A stretch of DNA of 64,000 bases, taken from NCBI GenBank assembly GCA_942493135.1, contig OW818684.1, positions 3,844,001-3,908,000 of the forward strand, written 5' to 3'. This DNA is from Planctellipticum sp942493135 (GTDB lineage: Bacteria; Planctomycetota; Planctomycetia; Planctomycetales; Planctomycetaceae). The notes under the pieces are model-generated. The model worked only from the letters and a program-made list of their open reading frames with translations. It was not told the DNA's origin and did no database searches. The position numbers were made by a program, and so were the translations under genes. Within the stretch, counting starts at the first letter, position 1. Every line of letters begins with the position of its first letter. Positions 26,094 to 32,507 of the stretch are shown here, one piece after another.

Positions 26094-27791
26094 TCACACC
26101 AGCCACTCCGGCTTGACGATCATCACGATCCCCAGTGCCAGGATCACCGCGCCGCTGATCAGCTTCAGATACCGGCCGCCGGTCTCCTGCAGGCGGTGTT
26201 TGCCCAGCGTCACGACGACCACCGTCACCATCAGCGAGTCGTCGAACATATAGGCGGCGATGTAGAGCAGCAGATAGAGGAAATTCTCCCACGCCGGCAG
26301 GTTCTGCAGCGTCAGGATGCCGGTATACATCGCGGGGAGTCCCGCCGTGCAGAGGAGTTCGACGATGTTGACCAGCACCGCCAGCACGGACGCCCCCACG
26401 ATCGCGCCGATCAGCGTTTCGGCCATCACGATCTTCCGCATCCGCTCGTACAGCTTCGGCTTGGCGGATTCGGGGATCGACAGCGAGACGCCCTTCTTGA
26501 ACGCGAAGAAATCTTTGACGTGAATCGTGCCGACCACCACGGCCAGCAGTCCCAGCAGGATCTGGGCCGGGCGGAGCAGGCCGATGAATTGAAACACGTT
26601 CAGCCAAGCGGCCATAAACGCCATGTACGCGGCCCCGCTGATGACGACGAACGTCCCCGCCACGGCGAGGATCTTCCAGCGGTCCCGCAGGTTCACCAGC
26701 AGCGACAGCAGAAACAGCAGAACCCACATCGCGCACGGATTGAAGCCGTCGACCAGTCCGACCAGAATCGTAAACGCCGGCAACCCCCACTGCTTCCAGT
26801 TCACCTGCCCCAGCATCGGCAGGTAGACCGTATCCGACACGGTTGGAGGCTGCGGCAGCGGATCGGTCGTCTCCGAAACTTCCGGCGGCAATTCCCGCCG
26901 CGGTCGGGGAGGAGGGGCCTCCGTGTCGGACTCCGACAGCGGGCCGATCTCGGGAGGGAGCGGCTCGGCGTTCGACCCGCTCGCGCCGACTTCGGGGGGC
27001 GGCGGCGGAAGTTCTGGAACCGGCTCGAACGCCGGCGGATCGCCAGCCTGTGCAACGCCGCCCCAGCCCGCAAACCACGGCAGCGGTCTTTCGTCGAAAC
27101 CGCGACGGGCCGGTCGATTCCACGAGGTCTTCGGCGGGCAGGGGACGGTCACCCCGTTCAGGACGTCGTCCCACAGTCGAAAGCTGGCGACGGCATCGAT
27201 GAAGCCGATCATCAGCCGCCCCCCCATGTGCAACGCCGGGACTCCTGCGCCCTGGACGCCGTAGCGATTGGCGACTTCCTGCAGCCGCCGCTGGGCCTCC
27301 ACGGAGACCGCAATGTCCTTCTCGACGAACTTGTAGCCGGGGTAACGCGGCGCCAGCTCTTCAAAGATGATCGGATGGGCCAGCGCGCAGCGCGGGCACC
27401 CCTGTCGGACGAAGACTTCGACCGTCAGCAATTCTTCCAGTTTGGGCGGCGACGTCTTCGCGTCCCAGCCGAACTCGAACCGACCGCTGGCGTAGAAGGC
27501 GGGCAGTCCGGGTTTCTCGATCTTGAAGTGATCGGCGAGCTTGTAGAACCGGGCCAGCGCGGCCTCGTCGCCGGCGACGTCGCGATACGTCACCACGACG
27601 CCGGCTTTCTTCGCGTAGTGCTTCTCGACGTACGCGCGGGCCGCTGCCGACAGCTCGGACTCGCCCCGCAGGAAGACTTCGACGACCGCGCAGCGGGTCT
27701 CCGCGGCCGGAGCCTCGACGACGCCGATCAGGAGTACCGCGCTGACGAGCGGAAACAGAAACGTCAATCGAGGGGAGTGTCTGGCGTCCAT
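26094..27791 (-). CDS. Glutaredoxin-like / DsbD-CcdA-like membrane redox fusion protein
   Basis: I chose the ATG at 27791, which starts a clear signal peptide (LTFLFPLVSAVLLIGVVEAP); a longer frame upstream lacks coding character. The 565-residue product has a first thioredoxin-like domain without cysteine pair (about 33-115), a glutaredoxin-like domain with CPRC at 132-135 (VEVFVRQGCPRCALAHP) and a cis-proline-like GVPAL, a Pro-rich linker (about 225-320) and then a CcdA/DsbD-like membrane domain of about six to seven helices (LVGLVDGFNPCAMWVLLFLLS, LLCTAGLPAMYTGIL). The membrane part keeps two cysteines in NPC and LCTAGLP contexts, as in DsbD. It probably moves reducing power across the membrane to extracytoplasmic thiols. 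Confidence 0.85.
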   Translation of the reverse strand: MDARHSPRLTFLFPLVSAVLLIGVVEAPAAETRCAVVEVFLRGESELSAAARAYVEKHYAKKAGVVVTYRDVAGDEAALARFYKLADHFKIEKPGLPAFYASGRFEFGWDAKTSPPKLEELLTVEVFVRQGCPRCALAHPIIFEELAPRYPGYKFVEKDIAVSVEAQRRLQEVANRYGVQGAGVPALHMGGRLMIGFIDAVASFRLWDDVLNGVTVPCPPKTSWNRPARRGFDERPLPWFAGWGGVAQAGDPPAFEPVPELPPPPPEVGASGSNAEPLPPEIGPLSESDTEAPPPRPRRELPPEVSETTDPLPQPPTVSDTVYLPMLGQVNWKQWGLPAFTILVGLVDGFNPCAMWVLLFLLSLLVNLRDRWKILAVAGTFVVISGAAYMAFMAAWLNVFQFIGLLRPAQILLGLLAVVVGTIHVKDFFAFKKGVSLSIPESAKPKLYERMRKIVMAETLIGAIVGASVLAVLVNIVELLCTAGLPAMYTGILTLQNLPAWENFLYLLLYIAAYMFDDSLMVTVVVVTLGKHRLQETGGRYLKLISGAVILALGIVMIVKPEWLV

Positions 27792-28151
27792 ACCCTGAGT
27801 CTGGCCACGGAAATGCGGATCGACAAGCAAAAAGAGCGATGATCGCCCGAGAAACGGGACTCGACTCGAACGGCTTTGCTTTGCATTCGTGCGCCTGCTG
27901 CGCACAATCCGCACAGGGCTCAAACTCACCGGCTTTCAGCTTTTGCTACAAGAAGTGAGAAGATTTCACGCAAAGACGCAGAGCTGAACGCAAAGACGCC
28001 AAGTAGAATTCAGCAAATGCGACTCGATCTCCCGGTATCGCTTCGATATTCGATCTTGGTCGTTCGACATTGTTTTCTTTGCGTCTTTGCGCGAAATCCT
28101 TCTTCCGGATTCACGACCACGTTGAAGACAGATTCACAGGACCACCGCCCC
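27792..28151. other. Divergent intergenic region before L-fuconate dehydratase
   Basis: 360 bases between divergent genes, AT-richer than its surroundings, holding the promoters of both the redox fusion and the fuconate dehydratase genes. It contains the repeat described at 27964-28096. No gene is supported. Confidence 0.6.
27964..28096. repeat. Dispersed-type repeat with inverted and direct copies of ACGCAAAGACGC
   Basis: The 12-mer ACGCAAAGACGC occurs twice in direct orientation (27968-27979, 27988-27999). An inverted copy at 28081-28096 pairs with 27964-27979 at 15 of 16 positions (TTTC-x-CGCAAAGACGC). Such phrases are common in planctomycete intergenic DNA, but its spread in this genome cannot be seen here. 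Confidence 0.65.
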
Positions 28152-29450
28152 ATGACCACGCGTATCACCGGATTGACCGCTCACGACGTTCGCTTTCCCA
28201 CCTCGCGGTCGCTCGACGGCTCCGACGCGATGAATCCGGACCCGGACTACTCGGCGGCCTATGTCGTACTGACGACCGACGATCCGCAGGGCGCCGCCGG
28301 GCACGGGATGACGTTTACGATCGGCCGGGGGAACGAGCTGTGCGTTGCCGCCATTGAGGCACTGCAACCGCTGGTCGTCGGGCTGAACATCGACGAGTTC
28401 GCGGCCGATCCGGGGGCGTTCTGGCGGCACATCACCGGCGACAGTCAGCTCCGCTGGGTCGGACCGGAGAAGGGGGTGATTCACCTCGCGACCGCCGCGG
28501 TGGTCAACGCGGTGTGGGATCTCTACGCCAAGACGGCGGGAAAGCCGCTGTGGCGGTTGTTTGCCGACATGACGCCTGAGGAACTGGTTGGCTGCGTCGA
28601 CTTCCGGTATCTGACCGACGCCCTGACGCGGGACGAGGCCCTCGGCATCGTCCGTAAGCTGCAGCCGACGCGAGCGGAGCGGATCGCGATGCTGCAGGAC
28701 CAGGGCTACCCGGCCTATACGACTTCGGCGGGCTGGCTGGGCTATTCCGACGACAAGCTGCGGCAGCTCTGTCGGGACTGTCTGGCGCAGGGCTGGGAGG
28801 TGTTCAAGATCAAGGTGGGACGCGACCTGGAGGACGATGTCCGCCGGTGCCGGATCATCCGCGAAGAGATCGGCTGGGACCGCCGGCTGATGATGGACGC
28901 CAACCAGGTCTGGGATGTCGGCCCGGCGATCGAGTGGATGAAGCGCCTCGCCGAGTTCAAGCCGTGGTTTATCGAAGAGCCGACCAACCCGGACGACGTG
29001 CTGGGGCATGCGGCGATTGCGAAGGCCGTCGCGCCGATTCAGGTCGCGACGGGAGAGCACTGTGCGAACCGGATCATGTTCAAACAGTTTCTGCAGTCGG
29101 GCGCGATCGGCGTATGCCAGATCGACAGTTGCCGGCTGGGGGGCGTCAACGAAGTCCTGGCGGTGATGCTGCTGGCGGCCAAATTCGGCGTGCCGGTCTG
29201 CCCGCACGCTGGGGGGGTGGGACTGTGCGAGTACGTGCAGCACCTGGCGATGATCGACTACATCTGCCTGAGCGGCTCGCTGGAGAACCGGCTCTGCGAA
29301 TACGCCGGGCACCTGCACGAGCACTTTTTCCATCCGGCGGTCATTCGGAACGGCCGGTATCTGCCGCCCACGGCGCCGGGGTACAGTATTGAGATGTTGC
29401 CCGCATCCATTGCGGAGTACACTTACCCAACCGGCCCGGCATGGCGGTAG
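28152..29450 (+). CDS. L-fuconate dehydratase (enolase superfamily)
   Basis: The enzyme dehydrates L-fuconate to 2-keto-3-deoxy-L-fuconate in fucose breakdown. The 432-residue protein has the enolase-superfamily capping domain and barrel with the expected residues in order: WEVFKIKVGRD (Lys pair at the second strand), MMDANQVWD, FIEEPTNPDD and ATGEHCANR (metal ligands), and CPHAGGVGLCEYVQHL with the catalytic His. The pattern TSAGWLGYSDDKLRQLC just before KIKVG and the C-terminal HEHFFHP are typical of fuconate dehydratases rather than mandelate racemases. The ATG at 28152 begins the domain directly. Fucose is a common sugar of algal sulfated polysaccharides, which agrees with the two sulfatases in the window, though no fucosidase is present. 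Confidence 0.88.
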   Translation: MTTRITGLTAHDVRFPTSRSLDGSDAMNPDPDYSAAYVVLTTDDPQGAAGHGMTFTIGRGNELCVAAIEALQPLVVGLNIDEFAADPGAFWRHITGDSQLRWVGPEKGVIHLATAAVVNAVWDLYAKTAGKPLWRLFADMTPEELVGCVDFRYLTDALTRDEALGIVRKLQPTRAERIAMLQDQGYPAYTTSAGWLGYSDDKLRQLCRDCLAQGWEVFKIKVGRDLEDDVRRCRIIREEIGWDRRLMMDANQVWDVGPAIEWMKRLAEFKPWFIEEPTNPDDVLGHAAIAKAVAPIQVATGEHCANRIMFKQFLQSGAIGVCQIDSCRLGGVNEVLAVMLLAAKFGVPVCPHAGGVGLCEYVQHLAMIDYICLSGSLENRLCEYAGHLHEHFFHPAVIRNGRYLPPTAPGYSIEMLPASIAEYTYPTGPAWR

Positions 29451-29468
29451 GGCAGGCTCCCGCCTGCC
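29451..29468. repeat. Short hairpin directly after the fuconate dehydratase stop
   Basis: GGCAGGC and GCCTGCC form a 7-bp stem with a 4-base loop immediately after the stop codon. No T run follows, so it may be a REP-type unit or a 3'-end stabiliser rather than a terminator. Confidence 0.5.
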
Positions 29469-29504
29469 GAGTACCGAATACATGGAGAATGGGAAGGAGC
29501 CCCC

Positions 29505-30194
29505 GTGCTGCGAGCAACGATTGTTCTCCTCGCCCTCGTCCTGGCCCTCCCGGCCACGGCTCAGGAGCCCCCGAAGACCGACTTCGGTTTCGACCCGAAG
29601 ACGATCCCCGCCCCGGACCCGGCGTACGGTCCGCCGGTGGCGCGGGTGTTCGGGGAGTACATCTATCTGGCTCGGGCCGGCGCGGCTCCTCGAAAGATTG
29701 ACCAGGATCTCGTGGACGGGATCAACAGCAGCGTCTGGCACGACCTGCAGTTGTGGCTGATCGAGAAGGAGCGGATTACCGCCACGCCGCAGGAGATCGA
29801 ACAGGTCGCGACCCGGATGCGATTGCTGATGTGGAGCGCCGGTCCGAAATTCGAGTTCGATCTCGCGAGCATCCTTTTTCAGGAAGTCTTCCAGCATTGG
29901 ATGGGTGCGTGCTGGGTGACGCAGTGGAAGATCGATCGCCTGCTCTATCAGCGCTATGGCGGGGGAACGGTCATCTTTCAGCAGTTCAGTCCGCAGGAGC
30001 CGGTTGGGGCGCACCGTCGTTTCCTGGAAGAAGCGGAAGCGGCGAAGGCGATCGAATTCTACGAGCCGGAGGTCCGCGAAAGGTTCTGGAAGTACTACCT
30101 CGACGAGGACGGCAGCCTGATGCACGCCATCCCCTCGGACGAAGTCGACTTTGATCAGCCGTGGTGGCTGAAACCGGCGGATGTCGAGCGATGA
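29505..30194 (+). CDS. Secreted protein of unknown function
   Basis: Translation probably starts at the GTG at 29505, which has a strong GGAAGGAG six bases upstream and opens into a signal peptide (LRATIVLLALVLALPATAQ). The mature part of the 229-residue product is mainly helical. It has VARVFGEYIYLARAG near the start and a middle region with ITATPQEIEQVATRMRLL that recalls the N-terminal part of SurA/PpiC chaperones, but no PPIase domain follows. I cannot name the family with confidence. The gene overlaps the next one by four bases (ATGA), so the two are likely translated together. Confidence 0.65.
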   Translation: MLRATIVLLALVLALPATAQEPPKTDFGFDPKTIPAPDPAYGPPVARVFGEYIYLARAGAAPRKIDQDLVDGINSSVWHDLQLWLIEKERITATPQEIEQVATRMRLLMWSAGPKFEFDLASILFQEVFQHWMGACWVTQWKIDRLLYQRYGGGTVIFQQFSPQEPVGAHRRFLEEAEAAKAIEFYEPEVRERFWKYYLDEDGSLMHAIPSDEVDFDQPWWLKPADVER

Positions 30195-30958
30195 CTCTCG
30201 CGGCCATGCGAGACCGCGACGCAGAGGCCAAGCCCGTGTCCAACTCCGCCGACCGCGAGCCCTGGTTTCTGGAAGGCCGGCGGTCGGTCCTGCAGCGCGC
30301 GGTGTTGATGTCGCTGGTGCTGGGAGGATTAGGTTTTGTGGCGGGAATCGGGTGGCTGGTCGGCGTCATGGTTCTGATCAACCTGATCCCCGCGTTCGAC
30401 GAGGCGATGCTGGTGGTATTTGGTGGTACGGGGTGTCTGGCGCTCGGCGGTGCCGTCGCGATTCCCTATTCCCGCTGGCTGTCACATCCGCCAGCGGGCA
30501 CGGCATTGCGTGTTGTTGGGCTCGTTGTCTGCGGCGCGCTGCTGGCCTCTTTGGTCAGTTCCCTCATGGTTCTGGTCGAATCCGTGGATTCGGAGATCAT
30601 GTCTCCTGACGAGTATTCCAATCGCTGGCTGCGGATTCCGATCGAGTATCTGCTGCTGTTTGGAGCGATCTGGCTGGCCTGGAGCGTCGCCTTTGTGCGT
30701 CGATCCTGGATGTGGCCATTGATGGCCGGACTGTCTGCAGCATCCATACTCCTCCTGCCCGTGTTGATCTTCGGGATGGACGCGTCCACCACTCATCTGA
30801 TTGGCTGGCTTCCATTGGAGGTTCAGCAGATTCTGGCGATCGCGTCCGGAGTCACCGTCGGCGGGCAGTTCTTCGCCCTGCTCGTAATCCCCTGGGGCAT
30901 CCCCTTCTGGTTTCCGCCGGAGCGGAATCCCGCTCCTTTCAGCGCCGCCCAGGGCTGA
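30191..30958 (+). CDS. Polytopic membrane protein of unknown function
   Basis: I start this at the ATG at 30191 that overlaps the previous stop (ATGA). The 255-residue protein has a charged N-terminal 40 residues and about six membrane segments (for example LGFVAGIGWLVGVMVLINLI, VVGLVVCGALLASLVSSLMV, LAIASGVTVGGQFFALLVIP). No family is recognised. Coupling to the secreted protein gene upstream suggests that the two products work together at the membrane. Confidence 0.65.
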   Translation: MTLAAMRDRDAEAKPVSNSADREPWFLEGRRSVLQRAVLMSLVLGGLGFVAGIGWLVGVMVLINLIPAFDEAMLVVFGGTGCLALGGAVAIPYSRWLSHPPAGTALRVVGLVVCGALLASLVSSLMVLVESVDSEIMSPDEYSNRWLRIPIEYLLLFGAIWLAWSVAFVRRSWMWPLMAGLSAASILLLPVLIFGMDASTTHLIGWLPLEVQQILAIASGVTVGGQFFALLVIPWGIPFWFPPERNPAPFSAAQG

Positions 30959-30963
30959 CGCCG

Positions 30964-31055
30964 CTGGGCTACAGTCGATCGCCTCTGGGCCGGGGCTGAA
31001 GTCGGCGCGGGTTTGAGAGCAGTAGCCCCGGATGGGGCGGATCACTGTAGCCCAG
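30964..31055. repeat. Inverted repeat next to the IS element
   Basis: Perfect 12-bp arms CTGGGCTACAGT (30964-30975) and ACTGTAGCCCAG (31044-31055) lie about 70 bases apart, between the membrane-protein gene and the IS630 element. A further GC-rich hairpin (GGCCGGC/GCCGGCC) lies at about 31169-31185, just outside the left end of the IS. Its role is unknown. Confidence 0.6.
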
Positions 31056-31191
31056 AGCGTGAGCTGTGGGCGGGAAGAGGCCGGAAATGCTTGGCCGACC
31101 TCCCAGGAGCCTGCACCCGGAACGACATGAGATTCGCCCCGGACTTCCACTGAAGGTGCGTCGACGGCGGCCGGCGGAGCCGGCCCTACTA

Positions 31192-31218
31192 GTCCGTCTA
31201 TCGCTATTCGTCCGGTTG
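31192..31218. repeat. Left terminal inverted repeat of the IS630 element
   Basis: The 27 bases beginning GTCCGTCTATCGCTATTCG match the reverse complement of 32416-32442 with one difference at position 16. A TA dinucleotide precedes it. Confidence 0.93.
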
Positions 31219-31962
31219 CGGGTACAGCGAGCGAAGCTTGATTCTTGCGTCAGTTGTGGTGAATCGCCAGTGAGCGCCACAACCCTGGGCGTTGCGGCGC
31301 TCCTGCCAGGCCGTCATGGCCCGCCCCATCTCCGTGATACTGTCGAAGCGGCGGCCAAGACACTGTCGCGTCAGGACGCTCAGTTCGATTTCCGCCATGT
31401 TCAGCCAACTGCCGTTGCGGGGAGTGTGCTCGATCCGCAAGCGATTCCGCAGTCGCCCGGCGGTCGTAACGCCGAACCGGGCATAGAGGCTGCCGATGTC
31501 GTGCGTATTGAGATTGTCGCAGACCAGCGTCACGGTTTTCGCCTGCGGATAGTCCACGTCCAGAAGCTGCTGGACTTCCTCCGCCCAGTCCCTCCGCGTG
31601 CGGCTGTCGCGGTGACTGACGCGACGCCAGCCCCGGAGCGGATCGAAGAACAGAAAAATCGCCTGCACGCCTTCCCGCTGATAGTGGTGGTCTTCCCGAC
31701 GCGCCTGTCCGGGCGCCATCGGCAGCGCCGGTTCGACATCGCTCACGACCTGCTTGGCGGCTTCGTCCATGCAGATCAGCGGGTGCTGCTCATCGTACGT
31801 TTCGCAGTAGACGTCGAGGATCTTCTCCATGTGAGCGACGAATCGCGCCCGATCTCTTTCCGGGATGCAGAACCGCCGCGTGCGCCAGGGCTGCAGCCGG
31901 TTTTTTTGAGACATTGCCGGACGGTCTCGCGACAGACGCTCGTCACGACCTGCAACCGGCAC
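31204..31962 (-). CDS. IS630 transposase, C-terminal ORF (DDE catalytic part)
   Basis: This frame supplies the DDE endonuclease domain: first Asp in PLICMDEAAKQV, second Asp in TVTLVCDNLNTHD and Glu in NGSWLNMAEIELSVL, with the IS630-type spacing. Homology begins at about NRLQPWRTRRF, just after the A7 tract shared with the first ORF. An ATG exists upstream at 31962 but has no clear ribosome binding site, so expression through -1 slippage is more likely. The stop lies 12 bases inside the left end of the element. Confidence 0.9.
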   Translation of the reverse strand: MPVAGRDERLSRDRPAMSQKNRLQPWRTRRFCIPERDRARFVAHMEKILDVYCETYDEQHPLICMDEAAKQVVSDVEPALPMAPGQARREDHHYQREGVQAIFLFFDPLRGWRRVSHRDSRTRRDWAEEVQQLLDVDYPQAKTVTLVCDNLNTHDIGSLYARFGVTTAGRLRNRLRIEHTPRNGSWLNMAEIELSVLTRQCLGRRFDSITEMGRAMTAWQERRNAQGCGAHWRFTTTDARIKLRSLYPQPDE

Positions 31963-32342
31963 AACTCATCCACCAGCAACTGCAGCGTCCACCGCTGGTG
32001 ACCCTCCGGCGGCGTCGAACAGCACAGAGTCACCAGGCGGGCTTCCGCCTGCCCATCAAGCTTCGGCGGCGCGGCGGGGCTCGCACGCGGCTTCCGCATC
32101 AACGCGCCAGCGAGCCCGTCCTCCGCAAACTTCTGTCGGACGCGGCGAATCTGACGTTCGGACCGTCCGACGACCTCGCAGATGTACGTGTCGGGCCGTT
32201 GACCGTCGAGATGATCTTCGTCCGCCAGAAGCAGAATCCGCGCCCGTCGCGCCACGGCAGCTCCCACCGACTGACTGCGGCACACGGCTTCCAGCTCCGC
32301 CCGCATCACAGCGGTCAAATGCACTTCGACCTTTGCGCTCAT
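31776..32342 (-). CDS. IS630 transposase, N-terminal ORF (helix-turn-helix part)
   Basis: The start at 32342 is favoured over one 18 bases upstream because GGGAGG lies eight bases before it. The conserved part contains two helix-turn-helix units typical of IS630 (ARRARILLLADEDHLDG, then EVVGRSERQIRRVRQKFAEDGL) and a winged segment ending in SVCRETVRQCLKK. Read alone, the frame then runs into about 40 non-conserved codons and stops at 31776. The useful product is probably the -1 frameshift fusion with the second ORF, about 379 residues in total. Confidence 0.9.
   Translation of the reverse strand: MSAKVEVHLTAVMRAELEAVCRSQSVGAAVARRARILLLADEDHLDGQRPDTYICEVVGRSERQIRRVRQKFAEDGLAGALMRKPRASPAAPPKLDGQAEARLVTLCCSTPPEGHQRWTLQLLVDELCRLQVVTSVCRETVRQCLKKTGCSPGARGGSASRKEIGRDSSLTWRRSSTSTAKRTMSSTR
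31901..31907 (-). promoter_or_regulatory. Probable -1 ribosomal frameshift site in the IS630 transposase
   Basis: On the coding strand the sequence is CTC-AAA-AAA-ACC in the first ORF's frame. Slipping back one base after the two lysine codons gives KK-N-R-L-Q-P-W and joins both conserved parts without loss. A7 is a classic slippery tract for IS630 and other IS elements. No downstream pseudoknot was worked out. Confidence 0.75.
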
Positions 32343-32415
32343 CGACGGCCTCCCTGCCACCGAGACACCCCCTCTGACGAATCGACCTTGCGGCCACTTC
32401 CGTCGCCTTTTACAA

Positions 32416-32442
32416 CAACCGGACGATTAGCGATAGACGGAC
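32416..32442. repeat. Right terminal inverted repeat of the IS630 element
   Basis: Inverted copy of 31192-31218 with one mismatch; the next two bases are TA, as expected for IS630-type target duplication. Confidence 0.93.
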
Positions 32443-32507
32443 TACTACGCCCCCTCGGCTCTCGACTCTCGACTTCATTCGATCTTCGTCGCGTGAAATC
32501 TTCACTC

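Larger units (their letters stand above)
31192..32442 (-). mobile_element. Complete IS630-family insertion sequence
   Basis: A 1251-bp element bounded by 27-bp terminal inverted repeats that match at 26 of 27 positions and flanked on both sides by TA (31190-31191 and 32443-32444), the target dinucleotide duplicated by IS630/Tc1 elements. It holds two overlapping minus-strand ORFs joined by an A7 slippery tract. All three acidic residues of the DDE triad are visible, so the element looks functional. It sits 65 bases beyond the carbamoyltransferase stop and interrupts no recognisable gene. Confidence 0.95.

Noticed and set aside
25293..27842. An 849-codon plus-strand frame opposite the redox fusion gene
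   Set aside because: Its sequence is Arg/His/Gln-rich without motifs and crosses two real genes and a repeat; the minus strand encodes a clear CPRC and DsbD-like protein.
28134..30125. A 663-codon minus-strand frame opposite fuconate dehydratase and the secreted protein
   Set aside because: No motif or signal; the plus strand has all enolase-superfamily metal ligands.
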